Source: Psoroptes ovis (lineage: Eukaryota > Arthropoda > Arachnida > Sarcoptiformes > Psoroptidae). From it: a stretch of 64,000 nucleotides of DNA. A program made the position numbers and the translations under genes. Every line of letters begins with the position of its first letter. The first letter of the stretch is position 1. Below are positions 21,801 through 35,059 of this stretch, in pieces. Where the stretch lies: contig PQWQ01000001.1 in the NCBI GenBank assembly GCA_002943765.1, forward strand, positions 2,267,501-2,331,500. The letters run 5' to 3'. The notes under the pieces were generated by a model, which saw only the letters and a list, made by a program, of their open reading frames with translations, searched no databases and was not told the DNA's origin.

Positions 21801-23751
21801 TGCCGTTCAAGTCTAATTATTTTTGAGATTTTTTTCCCTTTCTTTTGATGAAAAATACAAAAATTAATGAACCAAATTCATAATGATTGCATTGAATTAA
21901 ATTTCAGTCCATAAAACAATTGATTCAATTTGATATTATTTACTGGTATGAATTGTCAATTTGGTCGCATAAATTTTTGTAGATATTAAATTTTATAACA
22001 TTGTATCTGCGAATTTGTCCAAAATGAATAAAAATAAAATCATTTCAAATATCAATTTCTAGAATTTTTTTAAAAAATAATCGAATTTTCTAATTCATAA
22101 GATTAAATAATAATTCAATAATATTAATAATAATGAAATTAAAATAATTTCAATAACCTTAATGCTAATGAATTGGACATATTTATATATTTTGATTCGG
22201 ATTATGAATAAATATTAAGAAAAAAAATTATCAATGAAATGAATGAATGAACAAGTGATTGAACAAGAGAAGTCAAAAAAACCGATAAAAAACGTGAATC
22301 ACGTGAATGTCGATTTCTAATGAAAATATTTGAAAATTTATTGATCATAATCACGAAAATCATATATATTTTATATAGATGATCACAATAATAATAATCA
22401 ATATCATTAATATTGACTAAACGAATTATACAAAAAAAAAAAACAAACAAATTTGGTAGCTTTTTGAATCAAATTTTAAATTTATATATTGTTTCAATTA
22501 AGAAGTTATAAAATACAACAAAGCAATAATAACAATAATTTCTTTGAAAATTTTCAAATTTTTTCAATATAAAATTAAAATAAAACACAAAATTTATTGA
22601 TCTTTGAATATATGACTTGATTTTTCGTGATTCATTTGTGAATCACGAGAATTTTTTTTTTCGTTCAACACTTGCTCAAATACAAGTACATTGTTGCTGT
22701 TGCTGGCTTAAGTTCTTCGAAACGACCGCATGCAATTTGCTCCCGTTTTCATTTTTCTTAATGGTTTATCTTCAGTAACTTTTTCTTGAAAATTAAGAAT
22801 TTTCAAGAAACAAAAATTCGTGAAAAAAGTATTCGATTTCACACATTTTTATAAGTTTTTTCCCTAAGTAAATTAGGTGTTAATTGAAATTTGTTTTTTT
22901 TTGTTTTTCTTCCAAAGAGCAACTAATTATTAGCGATCATTATTTCTGATTGCTGTTATGTAATGTCTAATCATATAATAATAATTATATAATGATTATG
23001 TTTCCGGCCGTAATCATATCAGGATTTACATGAATATTTGTTTATTTATTTTACCTTAAATGTAATTGCTTATGATTTTTTTTTCAATATTTTACATATT
23101 TTCCATGTATTTTTCAAACAGCCTGAATCAACCTAAAAATATTTCACAAATTTTTTTTACCAATAATCAAATTTCCATAAAAATTTTACCATTCAATTTT
23201 CCATAAAATTCAATCAAAGAACCGGAGACAATCAAGACCTACTTATACATGCATACATCGTTTGTTACAATCAAAAAAAAAAAATTTTCTCCTTATTTTC
23301 TCAAAAATTTTACAAAAAAAAATAAATGAAAAATTTTTTATTTGGTCGATTGATTTGATTGTTTTCTTCATTAAAATCAAATAACAAATTGGACTTACAC
23401 ACTAATAGACTTACATCTAATTGAAATTGTGTCCATCTGATTGAGTCATTTTGATTGAAATGAAACCAACATTTTCAAAGAAACGAGTGAGAGTAATTTC
23501 ATTCAATTTTTTTAATTCTTATTCACCATTCACAGTCAAAATAGAATCATTGAAGCAATTATTGATTATGATTCAATTTATGAAATAAATTACAATTTGC
23601 AAACATTTAAAATGTAAATCGAAAAATGATTTCATTTCATTTTTACTTTTGATTAATTAAATGTTTATGTTTCAAATTTTACAAATTAAAATTGACAATT
23701 GACAATTTTTTTGGGTAAGTTTTCCATTTTTTGCAAATTATTAAATTGCTT

Positions 23752-23753
<2 letters not shown>

Positions 23754-23786
<33 letters not shown>
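23754..23786. repeat. Poly(T) run, 33 bases
   Basis: This uninterrupted run of 33 T is among the longest homopolymers in the window. Similar runs lie at 35033-35059 (27 T) and 62400-62428 (29 A). They are likely variable in length and prone to assembly error. Confidence 0.9.
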
Positions 23787-23787
<1 letters not shown>

Positions 23788-23864
23788 AAATTTATGTGCT
23801 CATTTTGCACCAGAAAATTTCCATTTGATCATTGATTGATTGATTAATCCATCTGTGTGTGCGT

Positions 23865-23925
23865 ATTGATTAATTGATCATTATCTGATCAAATATAATC
23901 AATTAATTAATCAATCAATATAATA
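23865..23925. repeat. AT-rich imperfect palindrome
   Basis: ATTGATTAATTGAT on the left and ATCAATTAATTAATCAAT on the right pair as a stem with a 4-nt bulge. The wider 23820-23960 interval is filled with TGATTGAT / ATCAATCA words. In AT-rich DNA such palindromes arise easily, but the density of TAATTGAT-type words would also suit homeodomain binding. Confidence 0.45.
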
Positions 23926-24104
23926 AGTTTAATCAACTAATCAAATCACATATCATGTGACTTTATAATCCATTTATTATCATTGATTATAATGATTGAT
24001 AATACTAGATTTATTGGTACGATTCATATTCCATATTTCATGTCTCAAGTATAAAAATTGAGGCAATATGATCTAGACAAGTTCAAGTGTAAATCATTGA
24101 AGAT

Positions 24105-24178
24105 TGTTTCGCGAGGATCCAAGCCATGATAAATGGTTGCAGAAAAAAACGCTGCAACATGAAAATGGTTGCGAAACA
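24105..24178. repeat. Nested (branched) inverted-repeat structure, candidate structured element
   Basis: The outer arms TGTTTCGC (24105-24112) and GCGAAACA (24171-24178) are exact reverse complements. Inside them GTTGCAG (24136-24142) and CTGCAAC (24152-24158) form a second perfect stem with a 9-nt loop. The enclosed segment also contains GGATCC and is far less AT-rich than the flanking kilobases. This two-level arrangement is unlike the simple AT palindromes around it. Confidence 0.5.
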
Positions 24179-25331
24179 CTGATTCAAATGTCTTAATATC
24201 TATTATTTGAGATTTTTCTTCTATTTTGAAATATACAAATTATAATTAAGTAATCATTATTTCTTATTGGCTCAATTCTTTTTTCCATTTTTATTGATGA
24301 CAATTGCATCGGTTTATTTTTGAAAAATCAAACTGTATTATAATAATTATAATAGATAAACTCACCATAAATTTTAATCTTATCTAAAAACATTGAAATT
24401 TATAATTTATTCATTTTTTCTTTTGATCTTTTGATTTGGTCTGATTTCACTCTTAAAATCAATATATAATGAATAATTATAATGAACAATGATGATGATT
24501 TTAAAAATGTTACCAAGTGTTACAATCAATTATCAACTATCCGTTGTTCATTTGTTTTTTCTTTTTTGATAATCTATCTCAATATTGATAATGATGTATC
24601 CAATTTCAAGAAACACATATTTATTATTGTGTTTGTATTTAAATACAATCGAAAATTATTTTAGATATTTGACATTGTAATTTTCTCAGATCTTAAATAT
24701 TTTTTTTTCTCAATTCAAAATTTTTACTTGAACTTGACATTTAAAAATTAAGTGAAATGTAATGTATTCGAGTATTGAATATGTCATTCATATTTCAATA
24801 TGATTGATGATTTAGTGATTATCACATTTACATGATTTTTCTTTTTTCATTTCTATCATTGTAATACCGGTAGTTTTTTCATACCTTGTTTATTTGTATT
24901 TAATTGTAACTTTCTGTCAAAGAGTTTATAATTATTGATTCATTTTTTTCAGTGATTTGTCATTGATTTCATTTAATAATGCAGAAAAAAATCGTTACAA
25001 TGTATTTAAAATGGTCAATTTTTTTTCTTTTTCTTTCAATAATCATAGATCAATTATAATCTTTTGACCGAAGACCGCACAAGTTGAATTCTTTTCCTTT
25101 TTCGAATCGAATAGTTGGAATAAATACCTTGTCTTGAAGATAAAATTTTTTGTGACCTCGCCTTTCAACAATAATCATCGCTTAAAACCTAAGGTCTATA
25201 TATCAATGGTATATGGTTCAAAGAGAAAAAAAATTCATGAAGACCTAAAACAAAATTTTGATTCAAACAATAAACATATCTTAATTTTGACATTTAAAAA
25301 TCAAAGAAGACAAGATTTTCAGTAAACAAAA

Positions 25332-28300
25332 ATGGCCACCACGATAAATGTCTATCAACAAACACAAAATTTTTGTTCAAACACCGAACGACTTAATCAT
25401 AATGATCAGAATCGGCAAACAGGAAACATCATTTCAACAATGACATTTACCACACAACAACTAAATCAACAGCCAAATTCGGCTTTAATTAATCAATTTA
25501 ATTATCAACAAAATAATGAAATCAATTCTCAACAACAACAACAATCTGCATATAACAATATTGATAATAATGAATTTCAACCGATACGTATCAAAAATGA
25601 AGATTATTCAAATGATTCTCCGTGTTATTATCAACAATCATATTATAATGATAATAATCCAAATCAAAATGATGATTATTACAATTTTACATCAGGGCCA
25701 CCATCATCGTCATCATCACCATTATCATCTGGTTCATCTAATGATAGTGATGTTGGTTATCAATCATCATCACCAATGGCTAATAGTCGAGATTTTATGT
25801 CCGAAATTGATCAAGCATGTAAAATGTTTGCGATATCAGCCGGTAAGAAATGTTTAATTGATTTTGTAATTAAATTTCAGAAAATTCAGAACAAAAAAAA
25901 AATCTATTTTACATAGAATTTATCACATCAAATGATAATATTCAATCTAGAACATTTTGATGTCTTATCATTAGAATGCTACTTAGAAAATCATAAATAT
26001 TTTTGCATAGATTTAGGTGAATGAGTGATACATTTTCGAATGTAGAAAAGAAAACTTGATTAATTGATTTATGAATGAATATTCGTTTATTTCAAATGAA
26101 AATTAGATAAATAACTACAATCTAGCCACTAATGAGCAAATAACCGGCTCCCATTAGCTACTATTTGAATTTTTTTATATTAAAAAATTTATGCATAAAA
26201 ATTTGTTTCTGTTGTTAATAGATTATCTTATATTATTTCATTTAGTCCAAATGTATATTACTGAAATAAAAGTTAGTTGTCACCATTAGTTTGATGTGGA
26301 CAATGTCATCAGGTCATCGGGTCATGAAATTCATTGAAATATTGATGGAAGATGTGTGTATGTATAAATTGGTAACAGTATGTGCCATACTTAATCAATG
26401 AATGACGATCATCATGACGATATCATCATGATGATGGTGTATATGTGAATGAAACATTCGGAAAAAAGGAGCACATCAAAATAAATGATGAAATTGATGA
26501 TAAAACATATATTTATTTGATAAGCATTTAGAATTTTTTTGATCTTTAGCATTCATACTTAGAGAAAAAAAATTCATTAATTTTGATCATAATTAAATGA
26601 TTGAAATTTATTTACCTAATTATTATTATTGAAATAGTTTTAAATATTTGACATTTTTAAAAATGTTTGCCAAAATGTATGTCAGTAGAATGTACAAATG
26701 GTTTAAAAGTGTGTTTTTCGTTCAGTTTATCGAAAACTATCAAACATAAACCAAATTCAATCCGATGCAATGGTTTTTTCTGGACAAATTTATTTTAAAT
26801 TAGTCCAACAAAAAAAAAAACATTCTTCACCGGAAATTCTTATTTATTTTGGTGTGTAATCATTATGTATTAGTATGAGTATATGAGTTGTGGGCAAATA
26901 TGGTTCAATTTGCCGTATTCAATGATGCATTCTGTTTGTAATTATTATGTTCCGTGTTGAAGTAATAATTAAATTTCAATTGTTTTTTTTCCTTTCATTT
27001 TTTCTATCGTATTCCCGAAAACATTTGTTTACTCGAAACAAAACAAAAACAAAAAAAAAAAAAAAAAAAAAAAAAATAGACCCATACAATTGGAATCAAA
27101 CGGATGTACGTAAATGGCTTATGTATCAACAAAACTTGCATCAATTTAAATCATTTCGTATTAATAATAATTTTTGTATGAATGGAATGGCATTATGTGA
27201 ATTAAATTTAAATGATTTCCACAGAAAAATTTTAGAATCATTTGAATTAATTGATGAAAATGATAATAATGATAAGCATGAAATTACATGGAATTATGCG
27301 AAAATTTTATTTGAAGAATTAAATATTTGGCGCAATGGTTAGTAGATTAATATTTTGATAATCAATCGATTCAATCCTCTTATTCCATTGAAATTGAATA
27401 TTTAGCTATCACAAAAATTATCAAACCTGATTTTTTCGATTCATCAACACCAACCACCCCCGCAATACCAGCCACTATGAACCTTGAACAAACACAAAAT
27501 TCAAATGAACAATTTTCGATGCAATCAACATCAATTATGAATAATAATCAATCGAATAAATTTTCATCATATTGTTATGGTGATGATCAAGATGGAGATA
27601 ATCATCATGTGAATCATTATAATCACCAACAGATGCTAAATTTTGTTAGTCATAATAATAATAATGAAAGCGAAAACATGTATCAATATGACAATAACAA
27701 TATTAATTCAAATATGAATTGTTATAATGATGATAACTTACAATCACTGCCAATATTATATGATCCATTATCGAATAATTCTGTGTATTCCAATAGTAGT
27801 CCATCTAGTTCACCCCAACGTTCATTATATTGTTCATCACCTGCCGGTAGTATATCATCATCATCATCATCAATAACGAATAATATTTACATAAATAATA
27901 ATGTTATCATTCCACAACAACTACATTCAAATATTCATCAACAACTGCCACAATATAAATCATCCAACCATATGATACAATCAATGAATGGGAAAAATCA
28001 ATTATATCAATTAGAATATGAGAATATTTATAATAAAGGAAATGATAATTGCCATTTCGTTCAGCCTGCTCAACATAATCCACAAGAACATATGTTTCAG
28101 TCGTTCGAACATCAACAAAAATTTCAATTCAAAAGCGAATATGGAAGTGATGGTAAAATTTATTAATTTCTTACTATCAATTGTTTTAATTTATTTGTTT
28201 TTTTCACTAATTTTTCCAGATGACATGATGAGCGATAACGATGATTCAATCAATAATAATAATATTTCATCGAAGAAATATCAACAAACAAACGATTCGA

Positions 28301-28638
28301 CAAAGAATTCTAATCAATCAATAAAACAATCATACAATGGCACAAGACCACATGGTTCATCAACATCGATACAATTATGGCAATTTTTGAAGGAATTATT
28401 ATCACATCCAAATCAATATGAACATGCAATACGTTGGTTAGAGCGTTCACGTGGTGTATTCAAAATTGAAGATTCAGTACGTGTTGCGCGTTTATGGGGT
28501 GAACGTAAAAATCGGCCAGCAATGAATTATGATAAATTATCAAGATCAATACGACAATATTATAAAAAAGGTATTATGAAAAAAACTGAACGTGCCCAAC
28601 GTTTAGTATATCAATTTTGTCAACCATATGCTGTTTAA
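25332..28638 (+). CDS. Ets98B: ETS-family transcription factor, SPDEF/Ets98B (D-Ets-4) type, with Pointed domain
   Basis: Four exons join in frame: 25332-25842, 27080-27337, 27406-28152 and 28220-28638, giving 644 residues. All three introns follow the first base of a codon and have GT donors (GTAAGA, GTTAGT, GTAAAA) and AG acceptors. Residues 1-170 are Gln/Asn/Ser-rich. Exon 2 encodes a Pointed/SAM domain (about 171-256; DPYNWNQTDVRKWL, then GMALCELNLNDF). A long Asn/Gln/Ser linker follows. The C-terminal 89 residues (556-644) are the ETS DNA-binding domain: LWQFLKELL, GVFKIEDSVRVARLWG and the recognition helix NRPAMNYDKLSRSIRQYYKK. SRSIRQYY instead of SRALRYYY, together with the FKIEDS block, points to the SPDEF/Ets98B subclass. 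It should bind GGAA/GGAT-core sites in the nucleus and regulate development. The low-complexity linker is far longer than in vertebrate SPDEF. Confidence 0.9.
25843..27079 (+). other. First intron of the ETS gene (1237 bp)
   Basis: The intron has donor GTAAGA and acceptor ATAG. Its 3' end is unusual: a pyrimidine-rich tract lies at about 26980-27015, but a run of 26 A (27051-27076) sits directly before the TAG acceptor. The rest is AT-rich with no gene. CATCATGACGATATCATCATGATG near 26410 is a local palindromic run of ATC/ATG words. Confidence 0.65.
27051..27076 (+). repeat. Poly(A)26 directly upstream of a splice acceptor
   Basis: Twenty-six consecutive A precede TAG, the acceptor of the Pointed-domain exon. 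Such purine runs are not expected between a polypyrimidine tract and the AG, so the length may vary or the assembly may be wrong here. The exon phase is unaffected. Confidence 0.85.
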
Positions 28639-29789
28639 ATATGTGTGTACTTGTTTGAAACCTCGTTATTTCAAACATTCATACATATTTTTAGATATGG
28701 ACAAAATAATTTGTGTAAATACTTGTGTATTGAAATTCATAATAATCTTAAATTGTCAATCGAATCTAATTAACTGTTACCAACATGGAAGTATAATCCA
28801 TCACACAATTATCCTTTCAAATATTTAAAGTTATTAAATATTTGATGAAGGACTACTATCACTAATCTTCAAAATCAAACAAATATTCGATTCTCTGATC
28901 ATATTATCAAATAGCGAAGGTATTATTCGTTCTATTTGTATGTAACAATGTCAATTATTATCGTTGTTATTTTACAATGATAATTGACATTTGAACAAAA
29001 TGAACAATCAAACATTTGATTTAAACAAATCAAATGTTTGAATTTTTTTTATTTAACATATATTCTTCATAAAAGTTTTCAATTTTCATTTATTGAAATT
29101 GAATTTGATGAAGAATGTATAGAATTTTAATTATCAGTAACTGTTCTATGAGCAGAAATTCACTTTTATATACATGATCATTCATTCACAAATTTATCAT
29201 AAACACGCACACACACACACACATAAATGTACCATTCTGAAATGCACGTGTTCACAAATACTAAAACTAAAACAAAATTCATATCATTAAAACTATTTTT
29301 GAAAACAAAAAATATCATTTAATTGATCTCTTGTATTTTTTTAATTTTTTTTCTTTATATTCTGAGATTTATTCGAATAAAATCCATTTTATTTTTCGAT
29401 TGAGAACGATTGATTTTGTTTCTTATGATTCACATTTTCATGACGGCAAATCGACCGTAAATTAAGGATTGATGATTTTGGCTGATCAAAAATAAATGAA
29501 TAATGGTGATTCTATGGAAAATTTTTGATATCAACGAACCTCATGCCTCAGCGTATTTCATCTTATGAAGATTCAAATTCACAAGATGGCAGCAAAAAGG
29601 CGAAATTAGATCATATTTATAATTGAAAATCGTTATTTAATTGAATTTATTAAAATTTAAAATAAAACTACCACCTAATTCAGAATTATCATTAATAAAT
29701 TTGAAATCATTGAATTGAATGGAATTAATTGATGAATAAAATTAACTATCTGTATTGGAAAATGTTTGAAAATTAATTACATTTCGATA
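28639..29789. other. Convergent intergenic region between the ETS gene and the ninein-like gene
   Basis: The interval of about 1.15 kb between two stop codons should hold both 3' UTRs. A short plus-strand frame at 29543-29626 (28 codons, starting MPQRISSYEDSNSQDGSKK) has codon content unlike the background and is discussed as a candidate small ORF or terminal exon. TTTATT at 29646-29651 gives an AATAAA signal on the minus strand for the ninein-like gene. An inverted repeat around CAAATGTTTGATTTAAACAAATCAAACATTTG words lies near 29010-29040. A short CA microsatellite is at 29207-29222. Confidence 0.5.
29543..29626 (+). CDS. Candidate 27-residue small ORF or terminal exon
   Basis: From ATG 29543 to TGA 29624-29626 the frame encodes a hydrophilic peptide ending GSKKAKLDHIYN, with a basic cluster. 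A CAG at 29548-29550 could instead act as an acceptor for an exon starting RISSYEDSN. I recognise no family. GC use is well above the local background, which is the main reason to record it. It might also be 3' UTR of the ETS gene. Confidence 0.25.
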   Translation: MPQRISSYEDSNSQDGSKKAKLDHIYN

Positions 29790-32700
29790 TCAAGCATCAG
29801 GATTATTATTATGATCAAAGATTTGTTTATCAGTGTTGTTTTTGTGTTTCTGTTTGATTTGTTTCAATGTATTCTGCATTCGCTCAATTGCATTCACCAA
29901 TAATAATTCATTTGTTTTCATATTATTATTTTCATCATTGTTTTCATTTGTTTCTAAAATTTGATTCAGGATTGATTCCAGATCATTTTTAAATTTTAAA
30001 TTACGAGATCGAAAATCTGTTGTAGCATAAATTGGACGACTTCTATCGAAATTTATTTCATCTGACAAACTACGCGTATATGTTGTTGATTGAATCAATG
30101 TTTGTGGATTATCATCTTCATCAATATCTTCATCATCTTCAATTTCCTCATCAATATTTTCATTATCATCATCATCATCGTCAATGTCATTAGAGCAATT
30201 GTTTTCAATATTATTTTCATTCATATTGTCGAGAGTATAATTGGAAGATGGCTGCTTAATTCGTTTACGACGATGTTGTTGCTGCTGCTGCTGTTGTTGT
30301 GATGTCCAAGCTGAAATCAATGTATTTTGATGTTGACAAAAATTATCATAATTATCATCATCGAAATCTAAATCATCATCACAATCATCATAATGTGTTG
30401 TTATTGTCGAAAATGTTGATGATCGATCATCTTCTGATAACATTTGATTATTATGTTTCAATGATGATGTTTTTGCAGTTGTATCATTTGTTTTAATATG
30501 AACATTTTCACAATTATTATTATCGGTGTAAATTTTTGATAATCGTTTTGATACATTAACTGAATGTTTGTCATCTTTATCATAATTATTATTATTATTA
30601 TTATTATTGGTTTCATTGATTTCATGAACATTATCATCATTATTAGAATTATTATTATTCTTATTTTTATTCTTTTTCCTTTTACGGCGTCTTTTTCTTT
30701 TCTTACTTCTTATTGCATTATTATTACTTGTTAATGATAAAAATATTGAATTTGTTGATGTTGAAAAACCAAATATAGGCAATAATTTATCCGATTCTAT
30801 CAACGTTTTATTATCATTAACATTAATTTTACCAGTATTCGACATGATTGATTCGGATTTTTTAAATTCAATTGGCAATGATGTTTTAGTTGATGATGAT
30901 GATGATGATGAATGATTGATTGATTGATTTGTAGCTGTCGATGATGGTAATTCTATCGTTGCTGATGTTGCATTAGTCGATTGTTGTTGTTGATATGATG
31001 CTAAAAACAAAGCTGCAAGCTGTTGTCTTAACGATTCTTTTTCGATTAACAATTCATCATTCTGGTCTTGTAATAGCTGAATAAACAGTAGAATAATCAA
31101 AAAAAGACCATATTAATATATTGATTAAAAACAACAACAGCAATAATAATAATGATGTTTATTTTTGCTTTCAAACACACAAATAACAAACCTTATTCTG
31201 TTCTTTTAGTAATTTCATTTCGTTTGTTAATTGCTCTAAATTTTTACGATCTTCAGCATTCTCAATCGATTCTAATTCGGCAATCTGTGGCCAAAAAAAA
31301 AAAAAAAAAAATACAAACAAAAATCATTCGAAATCATTGGAGAAAAAAATGTAATTTAAAAAATAAATTGATTGAATGAATGATTGAATAAACAACAGAA
31401 CAAAACATTAACATAAAAAATGCCAATTGAATCAAGCAAAATAAATAAATAAAGTGAATAATTGAAGAAAATAGAAATAATTAATTGATTCGTACTCATT
31501 CATTTAAATTAATTGAATTCATTAATTTAAATTCATTGAAATTAACTAGAAATAATAAAGACAAAGAAAAATGGAGAACAAAACATACTTTTGCATTTAA
31601 ATTATCCGATTCTTCAACATGTCGCTGTATATCGATAAAATTCTTTACCAATTCATGATTTTGACATTTCATTAATTGACAATCTGATTCTAAACGTTTA
31701 TTTTCCTATTATTATTATGATTGAGAAAAAAACAGAACGAAACAAAAAAATCGATTAATAATGTAAATTCATCATATTGTAACATTATAAATTGCAATAA
31801 GTGTTTGTTTATTTGTGTTTGTGTTCATTTTAGTTTCAGTTAATCTTAAATGTTATGTAAAGAAGAGAGAAGAAAGAAAAAAAATCATCGAAATAACATT
31901 ATTTAAATATATATTTCTCGGGGTAGATGTGATGCTTTATATGGTGTATATGGTGATAAATGTATTTTATTTTATATTTATGTTTAAATATAAATAATAA
32001 TAATGAACGAAACAAAACAAAAAAAAAATCGACTGACTGAAACTGACAATTACAAAAGATCATTGTTTATGTTTGTTTATGAAGATTTGAGAGAAAAGAA
32101 AGCTGAAAGAATAAAATCAATAAGTAAACTAAAACATTTATTTGTTTGCTATTTTTATATTCAACTTTTCTTATGTCAATAACATTTATATTAAAGTTGA
32201 ATTTAATAAATGAATGAATGTTTAAATCAGTGAATGAATGATGGTCTGATAGGGTCTGATGGGTATAATGTTGAATGGTGAAAATTTGAAAATATCTTTG
32301 TATATTGGAACAATAGCTTCAAACAATAGCTCTAAATCAATGAATCAATTGTTTTTTCCAGTGTGATCACATCTATTAACATCTTGTTGGTTCAAAAATA
32401 CAAAACGAATAGAAATACAAATACAAAAAAGTTTATAAACGAAATTTTACGATCAAAATTATCGTTTATCGATCAATATAGATCGATATATATTTCTATA
32501 AATTTTTATATAAAATAAATTGATTGAAATATAATATATATGGAAAATGATTGATTAAGATTGAAATGATATTGGAATTGTATTGAATTTTTCTTTTTGT
32601 TAAAAATAAATGAAATAACCCTATTTTGTTGTTGTTATCGCTGATTGGGTAGTGTAAATTTTGGTAAAATTGAACAAAAAATTCAATTTAAAACAATCGA

Positions 32701-35028
32701 TGGAAATATTATTTTGTTTTCCAATCGAAAATTGGCAATCAATTTTTTCAACAAGAGCAGCAAATAAAATGAAATGAAATGAAGGAAAAAATCTGATAAT
32801 CGATCGATTTTCATTCATTATTTCAACGCCATTTGTTGTTGTTCATTGATTGTATTTGTTTTTATGTGATATTTGTTATTAATATCGATGATTTTTGTAA
32901 TATTTGATCATTGATCAGCAACAAAAATGAAAAAAAAGTTTATCATTGTAATACTATGTGTTTAAATGTTCAAATGTTCAAATTGTACATTGGAAATACA
33001 ACACCCCAATAATAACAATCAATATAATAATTACCTCTTCTAATAATTTGATATTTGCACGAAATTTAGCTAATTGTTCTTGTACATCTTTCATTTGTTT
33101 ATCAATATCTTGACGCATATGATATGATTGTATGATCATCATTTCATTTTCACGCAAATAATCCATTTCAATTAACCGTAATTGTTCTTGATATTTTTTC
33201 TCCAATGAACTATTTATTCGGATCGAATCGTACACGAATAACAATAAGAATAAACGCCCATTATGTAATTCATATATGTCAAATGATAGTAATAATAATA
33301 ATAGAAATGAAAATTGTTATTATTGATAACTTTCCGAAAATAATAACAAAAGAAAAATAATCAAAAAACTTACGCCAATTTTGTTTGTGATGCTTTCTCC
33401 AAACGTGAATGTTGTTCATCAATTTCTTGTGCAAGCATTTCTGTACGACGATTCGCTTGCTCTAATTGTAATTCCAGCCGTTCACATTTGGATATTATTT
33501 GTTCATTTTGTATCCTGATATTGAAGAATTATTATGGGAAAAATAAAAATAAAAATATCAAAATTTCATCAAAAACTTGTTTTTTTTTTGAAACATTGCA
33601 TAATGTAACAAACAATAATGATGCATGAAAAAAGTTATATAAAATCTTTGAATTCTTGAATTCAAGAATATCTTTTCGAACCGGTCGATTTTGATAAATA
33701 ACATTCAATAAATGAAAAATATCATTGGAGAATATGCAAATTTAGCATTCAATGAAAACAAACATAGATTGACCAATGCAATATCGTATAAATTTTTTGA
33801 AAAATATTGAAAAGTTTTCAGCCAAAATCTTCCTCACATCTTTTGAAAGATGAAAGATATCGTCTTTAAGCTGTATTTGAATTTATTGATGTGAATGTTT
33901 TATTTCTGGAATTCAATGAAAAATTCCAGGAAAATCGAATGAATTTAAAACAAAATCGTTAAAAAAATAGGAATAACAAACCGAAGTGATGCCAGAAATC
34001 ATTGATCAGTTGAATAAATCTGAGTATTTTTAGCGTTTGACGATGGTTAACTTGATCAAACATCAAAGAAAATATTTGAAATTCAACGTGTTCAAGTGAC
34101 GGAATAATCACTGATGAGGATTATTTTCATTAACATTGAATTGGAGAAAAAATAAATTTTTAATTCAAAGATGATAAACCTTAAATTTCAAAATTTCAAA
34201 TTCTCTAAAACGCATCTTATCTAAATTACCATCAAATAATCGAGTAATGAGAAATCGAACAATATCATCATCATCATCATTGAATGGTATAAAAGAGAAA
34301 ACAATATCACAAAAGATTTTTGCAACAAAACAATTTGAATCGCTTAATATCTAACAAACAACTTAATATCATTGATTTATTTCATTTCATTTTTTTTTCA
34401 AAAAAAAGTTTTTCATTTTACATTTTTGTTTTGGTGAAAACGAAAAAAATGTAATAATATTTTTCAAAGCAAAACAAAAAGAAAACAAACGATAACATTT
34501 GGTTTTTAATGACTAAATCGAATTTATCGATTAAATCTTCAGCTCAGAACATTCGCATCAACATTGCTTCATCGGATGTTTCAATGAATTATTTTTCAAA
34601 CATTTTTCAATGAGAAGAAACAAAAAATTTATCCAAAGTTTATTCTCGATTCTCTTCGATTGTATGGCTTTATTTTTAAACAAAAAACTCGATTGTGTAT
34701 GTGTGTTTGTAGGATTTCACAAGGATTTAAATATTATTATTATATCATTATATGATTGTTGTTATTATTATCATCATCATCATTATTATTATCAGTGTTT
34801 GAAATGTTATTTGTAGCAATGAAGAATTTTTTTTTGAAAACATTTTGAAAATTTGATAATTTTCGATCGGGTCGATATTTATATATGAATGTGTTCGCGT
34901 GTGTTTAAGTTTCATTTCAACGATTATCTCATTTCGAAACCATTTTCAAAATGATTGAAATCGTTGATACGCATCTGAAAAAAAGTGTTTGAAAACTTGA
35001 ATAATCCTTAATTGTTTGTAATTTTTCT

Positions 35029-35059
<31 letters not shown>

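Larger units (their letters stand above)
13329..25331. other. 12-kb AT-rich region without recognisable genes, upstream of the ETS gene
   Basis: Both strands were read for coding segments. Open frames are all under about 90 codons, lack known motifs, and are made mostly of A/T-only codons or trinucleotide runs (ATG/ATC, AAT). Notable items listed separately are a short GC-richer hairpin at 18841-18864, a 33-T run at 23754-23786, a palindromic AT-rich segment at 23865-23925, and a branched inverted-repeat structure at 24105-24178. The interval may be 5' regulatory DNA, untranslated exons or a long first intron of the ETS transcription-factor gene; this is inferred from position only. Confidence 0.45.

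Noticed and set aside
25516..25857. 113-codon frame overlapping ETS exon 1 in another frame
   Set aside because: It is made of Ile/Met/His codons produced by reading the ATC/CAT repeats of the true coding frame out of phase.
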